NCBI RefSeq assembly: GCF_003575975.1
Contig: NZ_QQXK01000005.1
Span: 1 to 64,000 of the forward strand
Direction: 5' to 3'
Origin: Galactobacter valiniphilus
GTDB taxonomy: Bacteria; Actinomycetota; Actinomycetes; Actinomycetales; Micrococcaceae
DNA length: 64,000 nucleotides
A program made the translations under genes and the position numbers. Under the pieces are notes generated by a model that saw nothing but the letters and a program-made list of their open reading frames with translations, was not told the origin of the DNA and did not search any database. Shown in pieces: positions 18,592 through 27,400 of this stretch; position 1 is the first letter of the stretch; each line of letters opens with the position of its first letter.

Positions 18592-18638
18592 TCCTCATGC
18601 CGCATCCAGGAGCGGGGCCCGTGGATGCGGCATGAGGA
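18592..18638. terminator. Bidirectional terminator hairpin
   Basis: A 17-bp perfect stem (18592-18608 with 18622-18638) and a 13-nt loop lie between the orphan gene and the convergent S9 peptidase. Confidence 0.7.
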
Positions 18639-18667
18639 GCCTTCGATCTGGAGGCACCTAGTCTCAG

Positions 18668-20704
18668 CTAGCCCAGCGTGGTCGGCCGCTCCCAGTCCTC
18701 GCCGAGCGTGTGCTCGGCCAGGAACGCGATGAAGGTCTCGTACCAGAGCTCGGCGTTGCCGCGGCGGGCGATCCAGTGCCCCTCGTCCGGGAAGTAGAGG
18801 AAGCGGTGCCGGGTCTTGCCCTCGGCGTCCAGCGGCGTGGCCGAGCGCGTGAGCAGGTCGTACCAGAGGGTCTGACCCTGGCCGATCGGAACGCGGTAAT
18901 CCTTGTCGCCGTGGATCACGAGCAGCGGCACCTCGATCGCCTCGGCGTAGTGATGCGGCGAGTACGTGGCGTATTGCTGCGCCATGGCCGGCGCCCACTC
19001 GGCGTTGTCGGTGGTGCGGCCCATGGACTCGGTGTCCCAGAGCGAGGCGTGCGTGACGATGCAGCGGAAGCGGTCTCCCGTGTGCCCGGCCACCCAGTTG
19101 GCCATGTAGCCGCCGTAGGAGCCTCCAGCGAAGGCCGTTCGCGTCTCGTCCACGTCGGCCCGCGCGATCGTCGCGTCGGTCAGCGCCATGATGTCGGTGA
19201 AGGGCACGCCGCCGAGCTGCTGCTGCCCGCGCGCGATCATCGCCGTCCCGTAGCCCGTGGAGATCGCCGGATCCGGCAGGAGCACGGCGAAGCCGGCGTC
19301 AACGAAGGGGTTCGGGTTCCAGCGGTAGGTCCACGCGTTCCAGGAGCCCCACGGGCCGCCGTGAGCGAAGACCACGAGCGGGTGCGGCCCCTCGCCGGCG
19401 GGCAGGCGCAGCCACGCGCGCAGCTCAGTGCCGTCCTCGGCCGTGGCAAACACCTCGGTCAGCGAGCCCGTCTGCGCCGTCTGCTGGGCGGGGGTGGGGA
19501 GCTCGGTGAGGTGCCCCGAGGCCGGATCCACGGCCACGGGGAAGGGCGCCACATCGATCGCGGAGGCCGTCGTGACGACGCGCGAGCCGGCCACCTGCGG
19601 GGAGCCAAACGCGAGCTTGTCCTCGGGGCCGCCGGCCAGCCGCCGCGGCGCGGGTTCCGCGATCCCGCCGATCCACAGCGAGCCTCGCCCGTGATCGTCG
19701 CTCGCGGCCACCACGGTGGCGTCGTCGAGCCACGCGGGATCCAGCCAGAAGTCGTGCTCGGGCCACAGGCGGGTGGTGGCGCCGCTCTTCAGGTCAAGGA
19801 CGAGCGTCTCGGAGTCCAGATCGCTGCTGGGCGTCCAGTGGGCCTCGCGGCCGATGAGCGCGCGCGTGCCGTCGGGACTGATGGGCCCGCTCCAGTGCGA
19901 GTAGCTGACCTCGGCGTCCAGTAGCAGGCGAGGTTCGCCGCCGCCCACGAGGTCCACGAGCCAGAGCTGTGTGGCGCCGAGCTGGCCCGGGATCGACACG
20001 GAGACGCCCACCACCGCGCGCGTGCCGTCGGGTGAGGGCTCCCAGCCCTCCACGCGCCCCTCGGGCATCCGCGCCCACCGGAAGGAAAGCACCTGCGCCT
20101 CCGGCGCGTCGTCGTCCTCTCCGCCGGCGGCAGGCCCGGCCAGCGGCGCCAAGGAGCCGAGGTCCTCGGGGAGCTCGGCCACGGCCAGCACGGTGCGGCC
20201 GGGGCCCAGGTCGGCGTTCCAGTACCGCAGCGGGAAGCCCTCGTGCAGGACCGCGCTCGTCTTGGCGTCCTGGCGGGCCTTGGAAAGCTCGGCGTGGCTC
20301 TTCTCGTCCGTGGCCTGCGAGTGCGCGTCCAGCTCGGCGAGGAGCAAGCCGCCGCGCACCTCGATGCGCCCGAAGCCCCCGGGGCGGCTCGCGAGCTGCG
20401 CCGCCTCGCCGCGGGCCGGCAGGCCCCACAGCGTGGCGTCGTCGGCCTCGTTGCCGTCCTCGCCCACGCGCTTGGCGGTGAAGTAGGTGGAGCCGTCGTC
20501 GCTCAGCGCCGCCGACCCCACGGAGGCGTTGCCACGCGTGAGCCCGAGCGGCGCGCCGCCGTCCAGCTCCACGAGGCGGCTGCGGTAGCTCGTCCCCTTC
20601 GCGTCGGGTGAGGTGGCCTTGGCGACGATCCGGCCGCCGGGCGAGGTGAGGAGGGCGTCGAGGCGGGTGGCGTTGAGCAGCTCGGTCACTGTGGTGCGCG
20701 TCAT
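18668..20704 (-). CDS. S9 family (prolyl oligopeptidase-like) serine peptidase
   Basis: 678 residues. The N-terminal two thirds is a beta-propeller built from WD/PD40-like repeats. The C-terminal 250 residues are an alpha/beta-hydrolase. The nucleophile Ser is in GGSYGGYMAN, the Asp in HGDKDYRVP and the His in PDEGHW. This is the acylaminoacyl-peptidase/dipeptidyl-peptidase branch, which removes short or blocked N-terminal peptides. No signal peptide, so cytoplasmic. ATG 20704 has a weak AGGA upstream. Monocistronic, with the VOC gene directly upstream on the same strand. Confidence 0.9.
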   Translation of the reverse strand: MTRTTVTELLNATRLDALLTSPGGRIVAKATSPDAKGTSYRSRLVELDGGAPLGLTRGNASVGSAALSDDGSTYFTAKRVGEDGNEADDATLWGLPARGEAAQLASRPGGFGRIEVRGGLLLAELDAHSQATDEKSHAELSKARQDAKTSAVLHEGFPLRYWNADLGPGRTVLAVAELPEDLGSLAPLAGPAAGGEDDDAPEAQVLSFRWARMPEGRVEGWEPSPDGTRAVVGVSVSIPGQLGATQLWLVDLVGGGEPRLLLDAEVSYSHWSGPISPDGTRALIGREAHWTPSSDLDSETLVLDLKSGATTRLWPEHDFWLDPAWLDDATVVAASDDHGRGSLWIGGIAEPAPRRLAGGPEDKLAFGSPQVAGSRVVTTASAIDVAPFPVAVDPASGHLTELPTPAQQTAQTGSLTEVFATAEDGTELRAWLRLPAGEGPHPLVVFAHGGPWGSWNAWTYRWNPNPFVDAGFAVLLPDPAISTGYGTAMIARGQQQLGGVPFTDIMALTDATIARADVDETRTAFAGGSYGGYMANWVAGHTGDRFRCIVTHASLWDTESMGRTTDNAEWAPAMAQQYATYSPHHYAEAIEVPLLVIHGDKDYRVPIGQGQTLWYDLLTRSATPLDAEGKTRHRFLYFPDEGHWIARRGNAELWYETFIAFLAEHTLGEDWERPTTLG

Positions 20705-20729
20705 AGAAGCATCCTGCCACCGAGGGGTG

Positions 20730-21173
20730 TCACACCGTCAGGGATCCGTCTTCGCCGATGGAGAACGCCGGATTGTGCACCACGTCGATGCGGTAGCCGT
20801 CGGGATCGGCGACGCAGCCGCTCGTCCCGCCCCAGGACCTCGTCTCCGGCGCGCTCACGAGCGTGGCGCCGGCGGCGAGCGCGCGGTCGACCAGCGGCAC
20901 CACCTCGGCGGCGGTGGCGACGTTGTGGCCGAGCGAGACGGGCGGGGCGGAGTCGGGGGAGAAGCCCACGTTGCCGTATTCGCCCGGCATCGAAGCGATG
21001 TTCCACAGCGCCAGGAGCTGGCCCGGCGCCGCTTGAACGAAGGCGATCTCGCCTGGCACGTGGTAGACCAGCGGCAGGCCGAGGGCCTCCCGGTAGAAGG
21101 CCAGGGAGGCCTCGACGTCGCGCACCCCCAGGGTGAGGGCGGTGACGAAGTGGGATGCGGCTGGCTGGTTCAT
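20730..21173 (-). CDS. VOC-family (glyoxalase/dioxygenase superfamily) protein
   Basis: 147 residues with two beta-alpha-beta-beta-beta modules. The first reads FVTALTLGVRDVEASLAFYREALGLPL; the second ends DPDGYRIDVVHNP. The usual first metal ligand (His or Gln at the start of strand 1) is replaced by Thr-Ala-Leu-Thr, so metal binding is doubtful. Substrate unknown. ATG 21173 is supported by a TACGCT hexamer exactly 7 nt upstream; a start 27 nt earlier has no support. Confidence 0.78.
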   Translation of the reverse strand: MNQPAASHFVTALTLGVRDVEASLAFYREALGLPLVYHVPGEIAFVQAAPGQLLALWNIASMPGEYGNVGFSPDSAPPVSLGHNVATAAEVVPLVDRALAAGATLVSAPETRSWGGTSGCVADPDGYRIDVVHNPAFSIGEDGSLTV

Positions 21174-21186
21174 GCGCCCGAGCGTA
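21174..21186 (-). promoter_or_regulatory. -10 element for a leaderless mRNA (VOC gene)
   Basis: On the minus strand TACGCT (complement 21181-21186), 7 nt, then ATG at 21173. No ribosome binding site lies in the 7-nt gap. Confidence 0.6.
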
Positions 21187-21213
21187 GCCCTCGGGGCCAA
21201 CGCCGCGCTGGGC

Positions 21214-22227
21214 TCAGCCCTCCTGCAGGAGCTGCAGGCGCGAGGTCAGGCGCTCCACGTCGCGCGGGCGGCGCATGGCCGTGGCGAAGGCGGCGCGCTC
21301 GGTCGCGGCCCAGACGATGAGCGGGCGGTCCGCGTCCACGAGCACGTCCAGCAGGTAGGCCAGGCGCTGGAACGGTTCGGGATCCATGAACTGCGGGTTG
21401 GGCACCCCGAGGAGCTCGAAGCGCTCGAAGTCGCTGGCCAGCGTCAGGTAGTCGCCCACCGACACGTTGCCGTAGCAGAGCTCGTCCCAGTGCACGCGCA
21501 GCGTGCCGTCGCCGGCGGCGAGCGCGCTCAAGGCGCGCGTGGGGCTCAACGGCACCTGCACGACGTCGTGCCCTTGGCTGGGTGCCTCGCCCACGTTCCA
21601 GCGGCCGGAGGCAAAGCCTCCCGTGTGCTCGCTCTGCACGCGGTAGTCGTGCTCGCCGCCCAGGTGCACCGTCTCCAGGTTCTCCTGGATGGCCTCGATG
21701 GCCGGGAGGACGGCGTCGTGGAAGGAGGGGTTGGGCAGGAGGCGCTCCGGCGGGTAGTTGGAGGTCATGAGCAGCGCCGTGTCGCCCTCCAGCAGGGTCA
21801 CGAGGGTGCGGCGCAGCATGATCGCGTCGGCGATGTCGTGCACGTGGAATTCGTCGAGCAGCAGGAAGCGGGCGTCGCCGATGAGGGCTGCCACGGCCTC
21901 GGGGAGCGGGAGCTGCTCCACCGCCATGTGGTGCTGAAGTTCCTTGAGGAAGCCGTGCACGTGCAGGCGCTTGGTGGGCCCGGTGATCTGGGCCAGCACT
22001 CGGTCGGCGAGCCAGGACTTGCCGCGACCCACGGCGCCGTGGAGGTACACGCCGCGGGGGTGCTTGGCGGCGATCGCCTCGATGGCCGCCAGCTGCTCTG
22101 CATCCAGGGTGTGCCCGGCCTCGGCGGCTGCCTCGCGGAGCCCCTCCGCGTTCACGTCCTCCCAGGGGGAGGCGACGGCTGGGGAGTCTGGCTGGGTGGT
22201 GCTGGGGGACGAGCTCATGCTGTCCAT
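21214..22227 (-). CDS. zapE: ZapE/AFG1-type ATPase
   Basis: 337 residues. Walker A GAVGRGKS is at 64-71 and Walker B LLLDEFHVHD near 130, followed by DAIMLRRTL and the NYPPERL sensor region: the AFG1/ZapE family signature. In E. coli ZapE is a Z-ring-associated ATPase; in mitochondria Lace1/AFG1 aids protein turnover. ATG at 22227 or 22218 are both possible, without a strong ribosome binding site. The role in actinobacteria is not established. The neighbours are unrelated. Confidence 0.88.
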   Translation of the reverse strand: MDSMSSSPSTTQPDSPAVASPWEDVNAEGLREAAAEAGHTLDAEQLAAIEAIAAKHPRGVYLHGAVGRGKSWLADRVLAQITGPTKRLHVHGFLKELQHHMAVEQLPLPEAVAALIGDARFLLLDEFHVHDIADAIMLRRTLVTLLEGDTALLMTSNYPPERLLPNPSFHDAVLPAIEAIQENLETVHLGGEHDYRVQSEHTGGFASGRWNVGEAPSQGHDVVQVPLSPTRALSALAAGDGTLRVHWDELCYGNVSVGDYLTLASDFERFELLGVPNPQFMDPEPFQRLAYLLDVLVDADRPLIVWAATERAAFATAMRRPRDVERLTSRLQLLQEG

Positions 22228-22270
22228 TCTCGCGCACTCAGGCTCGGGTGCCTGACCGGAGCGGCCGCAC

Positions 22271-23233
22271 TCACTGCCCGGTGCGGGGGTCGATGCAGAA
22301 GCCCGGGTAGTCGGCGAAGTCGCCGCGCCGGTCGGCCTCGTAACCCAGGCGCTCGTAGAACGCGACGGCGCCCGGGCTGCCCTGCCAATCGAGGATGAAC
22401 TCTCCCCGGGTTTCGGCCCACGCCGCCACGGCGCACACGAGGCGTCGACCCACGCCGGCGCGACGGGCGGCGGGGGCGACGTAGAGATCGTGGAAGCGCC
22501 CGACGCTGAAGCCCTCCCGCAGGCCGGGGCCGTGGTCCTGGGCCAGGGCGTAGCCGACGGGGATGCCGTCGAGCTCCGCGATCAAGAGGAGGTGGTGCGC
22601 GCTCGTGTGGAGGGTGGTGAAGCGGCGGGCGAAGGCGTCATCGTCGATGCTGGCGGTGCCGCCTTGGTAGGCGAGGCTCAGGGACCGCACGGCGGTGAGG
22701 TCTCCGCGCGTGGCGCGACGCACCCGCGGGTTGGAGCCTTCCGCCGCGAGCCAGCCGCCCAGTAGTGCCACCGTGTCCGGCATGAAGCGCTCCGGGGTCT
22801 CCTCAAGGGCGCGCAGCAGTTCCTCGCGGGGCCACCAGGAACCGCCCTGGACCTCCTCGGCTTGGAGTGTCGGCTCGTCGTCGGTGAGCGCCCAGGCGAG
22901 GAAGCCGTGATAGCTCGTGTGGGCATCGGCGTACTCGCCCTCGCCGATGCGGTTGAGCGGATCGCTGAGGCCCAGCTCCTCGGCGAGTTCGCGCCCGGCG
23001 GCCTCCCAGGGATCCTCGCCGTCCTGGAGCACGCCTCCGGCGGCGAAGTCGAAGAGCCCGGAGTAGACGTCCTTGCTCTCGGTGCGCTGGTGCACAAAGA
23101 CCCGCCCGGCGCGGTTGAAGACCACCACGGCGGTGGCCGCGTGGTGCAGGTTCTTGGCGCGCACCTCGGAGCGGGGAGCGCTGCCGATCTGCTTCCCCTC
23201 GGTGTCGTAGAGTGCCGCGATCTCCTCGCTCAT
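22271..23233 (-). CDS. Nudix hydrolase-GNAT acetyltransferase fusion
   Basis: 320 residues. The N-terminal half is a YfcD-like Nudix domain with a perfect Nudix box at 67-89 (Gly67, Glu73, Arg81-Glu82, Glu85-Glu86, Gly88). From about 168 a GNAT domain begins (VRRATRGDL). It has the acetyl-CoA pyrophosphate loop RRAGVGRRLV and the terminal AVAFYERLGYE. The two domains are joined in frame without a stop, so this looks like a real fusion. ATG 23233 overlaps the stop of the upstream membrane protein as ATGA. Substrates are unknown; pairing an NDP-X hydrolase with an acetyltransferase suggests handling of one damaged or modified metabolite. Confidence 0.88.
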   Translation of the reverse strand: MSEEIAALYDTEGKQIGSAPRSEVRAKNLHHAATAVVVFNRAGRVFVHQRTESKDVYSGLFDFAAGGVLQDGEDPWEAAGRELAEELGLSDPLNRIGEGEYADAHTSYHGFLAWALTDDEPTLQAEEVQGGSWWPREELLRALEETPERFMPDTVALLGGWLAAEGSNPRVRRATRGDLTAVRSLSLAYQGGTASIDDDAFARRFTTLHTSAHHLLLIAELDGIPVGYALAQDHGPGLREGFSVGRFHDLYVAPAARRAGVGRRLVCAVAAWAETRGEFILDWQGSPGAVAFYERLGYEADRRGDFADYPGFCIDPRTGQ

Positions 23234-23829
23234 CCCTGGTCCCCTGACAACGGCGGGTCGATCCGCTCGGAGGGCAGGCCGAGCGCCGTGGCGAGCCGGT
23301 GGGCCATGCCTTCCAGCGTGTCGCCGTCCTCGAGGCGCGGGGAGAAGGCCAGGGGGAGCCGCTCGTCGATCGCCACGATGAGATTGGGGTAGCGGTGGAT
23401 CCCCTCGCTCACCTCGCCCGTGTGCAGCGAGGTGATGCGGGAGGCCTGAACGGTGAGCGTTGCCTTGTTCGCCCCGTGCCAGAGCGTGAGCTCCCGGGCG
23501 TTGGCGCTCACGGCGTTGATGTTGAGGGTTCCCTTGGCCTTGGTTCCCAGCTCTTTGGCCACCTGCTTGGTGAGGTTCGTGTTCACGGTCGTGGACCTCA
23601 CTCCCGCCGCGAAGTCGCCAGGTCGGGTGGAGGTCAGCGCCTGTACCGCCCCCTTGCGGGAGGCGCTCTGCCACCACCACAGCGCGCCGACGATGACGAG
23701 GGCGATGCCCACGCCCCAGAAGACGGTGCTTCCCTTTCCCTTCTCGATGTCGCGGAAGAAGCGCAGGCCGGCCACGACCAGCAGCGCGACGAGGGCCACC
23801 CAGATCAGGGGAGAGCGGTTGAGTTTCAT
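23230..23829 (-). CDS. Membrane protein of unknown function
   Basis: 199 residues. Two hydrophobic segments near the N-terminus (about 8-24 and 36-53) are followed by a soluble domain of about 140 residues. ATG 23829 has AAGGA 6 nt upstream. Translationally coupled to the downstream Nudix-GNAT fusion by a 4-nt overlap, so the two may act together at the membrane. No family recognised. Confidence 0.72.
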   Translation of the reverse strand: MKLNRSPLIWVALVALLVVAGLRFFRDIEKGKGSTVFWGVGIALVIVGALWWWQSASRKGAVQALTSTRPGDFAAGVRSTTVNTNLTKQVAKELGTKAKGTLNINAVSANARELTLWHGANKATLTVQASRITSLHTGEVSEGIHRYPNLIVAIDERLPLAFSPRLEDGDTLEGMAHRLATALGLPSERIDPPLSGDQG

Positions 23830-23918
23830 GGCGTCCTTCGCGGTTCGCCGCGTCCGGTGCGGCTGGCGGTGCTGGCGGGAGGGGGCTGGTGCCGAGTGTA
23901 GGTGAGCTCAAAGAATCC

Positions 23919-23949
23919 TTGGCGCGCCCGAAGCGTCAGGGGGTACCCT
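23919..23949 (+). promoter_or_regulatory. Candidate promoter of DUF6504-dnaE2
   Basis: TTGGCG (23919-23924) and TACCCT (23944-23949) are spaced 19 nt. The predicted start of transcription falls a few bases before the LexA box at 23964, so LexA bound there would block initiation or clearance. Confidence 0.4.
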
Positions 23950-23963
23950 GAGGATAGAGCTGT

Positions 23964-23979
23964 TCGAACATCTGTTCGA
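23964..23979. promoter_or_regulatory. LexA (SOS) box, perfect
   Basis: TCGAACATCTGTTCGA is a complete match to the actinobacterial LexA operator TCGAAC-N4-GTTCGA. It lies 99 nt upstream of the DUF6504 start and controls the DUF6504-dnaE2 operon, matching the known DNA-damage induction of dnaE2 in mycobacteria. Confidence 0.92.
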
Positions 23980-24077
23980 ATCTATCGGGGTCGGCCCCTC
24001 CTAGCTTCCCAGGGGTGTCCGGCCGCACTGTGGCCCGCGCCGGTGCTTCTCACGCCCGGCGCTTTTGGAGGATCCGG

Positions 24078-24410
24078 ATGGGGTTGTTCACCCAATCGGT
24101 TGAGGTGACGCTGAGCGCGGCAGGGCAGCCGTTGCGCGTGACCTGGGGCGGGCACGCCTGGCGCGTGTGCGCCCGCCCCGTGCGCTGGTACCGGCGTACG
24201 GCGTGGTGGGAGGAGAGCGCCCGCGCCCAGCGCGGCCTCGGGGCCGGCCTCGTTGACGAGGAGATCTGGCGCCTGCAGCTGCGCCTCGGCGAGCGGGACG
24301 CCCCGCGGACCGTGCACGTGAGCCACCAGCCGCAGACGGGGCGCTGGCGCCTCATCAACCTGCCGGAGGCGACGGCGGGGGTGCCGCAGGGGGAACGGCG
24401 CAGCGCATGA
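24078..24410 (+). CDS. DUF6504 family protein, companion of the translesion polymerase
   Basis: 110 residues from ATG 24078, preceded by GGAGG at 10 nt. The protein is rich in Trp and Arg with a mostly beta pattern (VEVTLSAAGQPLRVTW, WRLQLRLGE, GRWRLINL). Small proteins of this type stand between the Y-family polymerase gene (imuB) and dnaE2 in many actinobacteria. Here the imu genes are absent and DUF6504 is the first gene under the LexA box. It overlaps dnaE2 by 4 nt, so the two are coupled. Possible accessory factor of the mutasome; no activity is known to me. Confidence 0.8.
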   Translation: MGLFTQSVEVTLSAAGQPLRVTWGGHAWRVCARPVRWYRRTAWWEESARAQRGLGAGLVDEEIWRLQLRLGERDAPRTVHVSHQPQTGRWRLINLPEATAGVPQGERRSA

Positions 24411-27400
24411 GCTTCACGCACCTGCACGTCGCGAGCGCCTTCAGCGCCCACTACGGCGTGGACTGGCCGGACGCGCTCGCCGCGGAGGCCAAGGCGGAGG
24501 GGGCCTGGGCGCTGGCCGCCACCGACCGTGACGGCCTCTACGGGCTGGTCAAGCACGTGGGAGCCTGCCTCGGGGCCGGGCTCGCGCCCATCGCCGGGGT
24601 GGACCTCGCCCTCCTGCCCGAGCGCGGGCACCGGCGTGGGGCACCGCCGGCGCGGGAGGAGGCAAGCCGCGGGGCACGCACAGCCTCGGCCACCCACGCC
24701 CCGGGCGGACGGAGCAAGCCGAGCGGCCGCGTGGTGATCCTCGCGCGCGGCGCCGGCGCCCAATCCGGCCTCGGCACGCGCTTCCTCCCCGCCGGGCGGG
24801 CCGGGACGCCCCGGCCCGCGCCGGCGGGGGCCGGCTACGCCGCCCTCTGCTCCCTCGTGAGCCTCGCCCACGCCGGGGCCTCCCCGCATGACGGCGGGTT
24901 GGCACCCGTGCGCGACCTCTCGCCCGAGGCGAGGCACACGCGCCGTCCCCGGCCGGGCGCCGTCGGGCCCTCGCCCGATCCCCAGGTCAGCGTCGGCGTG
25001 ACGCCGACCCAGCTGGCCTCGCTCGTGCGCGCCCCCGGCGGGGCGCCGGCCCTCACCGTGCTGCTCGGCCCCGACTCGGACGTGGGGCGCGCGGCGGCGG
25101 CCCGGGATTACCGCGGCGCCCGCGTGGCCCTGCGCGCGTGGAAGGAGGCCCTCGGCCCGGGGGCGCTCGCCGTGGAGGTCGTCAGCCACTACGCCGAGCC
25201 CGGCGCGCCCTACAGCATGGCCCACGCTGTGCGCATGCTGCGGATCGCCCGCGAGCTCGGCGTCCCCGCCGTTCTGAGCAACGCCGTGCGCTACCTGCAC
25301 CCGGACGGCGCCGCCACGGCGGACGTCCTCGATGCCGTGCGGCTCCTGAGTCCCCTGAGCCTCGGCCTCACCCCGCCCCATCCCGGCGAGGCGCTGCAGG
25401 CCAACGGGCAGGGCTGGCTCAAGCCCGCCAGGGACATGCACGCGCTCGCCGCCGAGCTGGCCTACGAACTCGGGGCGGGGAACGAAGCGGCCATCGAGTT
25501 GCTGCGCGACACCGAGGACCTGGCCGCCGCGAGCGCCCTCGACCCGCTCGCCGACCTCGGCTGGGGCGTGCCCTCCGTCCCGGAGGCCTCCGTGCTCGGG
25601 CTGAGCGGCGACCCGCAGGAGATCCTGCGCGCCCGCTGCGAGGAGGGCCTCGAGCGCCACTTCGGTCCAGGCGCCCCCGGCTCGGCCTTCGGCAAGGCGG
25701 GCCGGCCCGGCGCGCGCGAACGCCTCGAGCACGAGCTCGGCATCATCGCCGACCTCGGCTTTGCGGGCTACTTCCTCACCGTCGCCACGGCCACCGACCT
25801 CATCCGCTCCCTCGGCGTGCGCAGCGCCGCCCGCGGCTCCGGCGCCTCCTCGCTCGTGGCGTACCTGACGGGGATCTCCCACGTGAACCCCCTGGCCCAC
25901 GACCTCATCTTCGAGCGCTTCCTCTCCAGGGACCGCACCTCGCTGCCAGACATCGACGTGGACGTCGAATCCGCCAGGCGCCACGAGGTCTACCGTGAGC
26001 TCTTCCGCCGCTTCGGCTCCGAGCGCACCACGCTCATGAGCATGCAAAACGCCTACCGCGCGCGCGGCGCCGTCCGCGACGCGGGGATGGCGCTTGGACT
26101 GGAGGGGGAGGAGACCGACGCGATCGCCAAGAGCCTGTGGCGCTTCTCCGCCGGCAGTTTCCGCGAGGCCATCGACGCCATGCCCGAGCTGCGCCCCTTG
26201 GCCCAGCGCCTCGAGGCCGACCGCGCCAAGGGTGGGCACCAGGTGGACCTGCTCGTGGACCTCACCGAGCGGCTCGATCGCCTGCCCCGGCACATCTCCA
26301 TGCACCCGTGCGGCGTGATCCTCTCCGACGCGCGCCTGCTCACCCGCACGCCAGTGCAGGCCTCCGGGCTCGGCCTGCCCATGAGCCAGTTCGACAAGCA
26401 CGACATGGACCCCATGGGCCTGCTCAAGCTCGACGTGCTCGGGGTGAGGATGCAATCCACCATCGCCTACACGCTCGAGGAGATCGCCCGCATCCACGGC
26501 GACGGAGCGGCGGTGCACGCCGCCGGGCAGCACGAGCGCGTGAGCATGGGCGCCTGGTACGAGGGGCGCAAGGAATACAGCGGGGTGGTCCGCCGCGTTC
26601 CAGACGGCGCCGGGGCGCCGGACGGGTTGACCCTGCCAGGCGCCGCCCCAACGCCGTCGGGCACCTCCCTGCCGCCCTGGCTGGGACAGGACGGGGTCAT
26701 CGACCTGTCCCTCGTCCCGCTGGATGACGAGGCGACCTACGAGATGATCCGCACCACCAACACGCTCGGCGTCTTTCAGATCGAGTCGCCGGGCCAGCGC
26801 GAACTCATCGGCAAGCTCGCGCCAACGGAGTTCAACGACCTCATCATCGACATCTCCCTCTTCCGGCCCGGCCCCATGCAATCAGACATGGTCAGGCCCT
26901 TCCTCGAGCAGCGCCACGGCTTCGCCGAGGAGGCTTACCCGCACCCGGACCTCGCGCCGATCCTTGCCGAGACGCACGGCGTGGTGGTCTTCCACGAGCA
27001 GGTGCTGCGCATGCTCGACGTCATGACCGGCTGCGGCCTGGCCCAGGCCGACGTGCTGCGCCGGCGCCTCGGCAACCCGGCCAAGGAGCCGGCGGTCGAG
27101 CGCTTCTTCCGCGCCGAGACGCTCAAGCGCGGGTATCCGCTGCCCATCATCGACCGCGTCTGGGCCACGCTCGCCGCCTTCGGGTCCTTCGGCTTCTGCA
27201 AGGCGCACGGCGCGGCCTTTGCCGTGCCCACCTACCACTCGGCCTGGCTCAAGACCCATCACCCCGAGGCCTTCCTCGCCGGGCTCTTCGAACACGACCC
27301 CGGCATGTACCCGCGCCGCCTGCTCATCGCCGAGGCAAGGCGCCTCGGCGTGCCCCTCCTTCCCCTCGACGTGAACCACTCGGGGAGGCGCTTCGCCGTG

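Noticed and set aside
24050-26881. A 943-codon open frame antisense to dnaE2
   Set aside because: Low-complexity His/Arg/Gly/Val translation with no family features; dnaE2 motifs fix the other strand.
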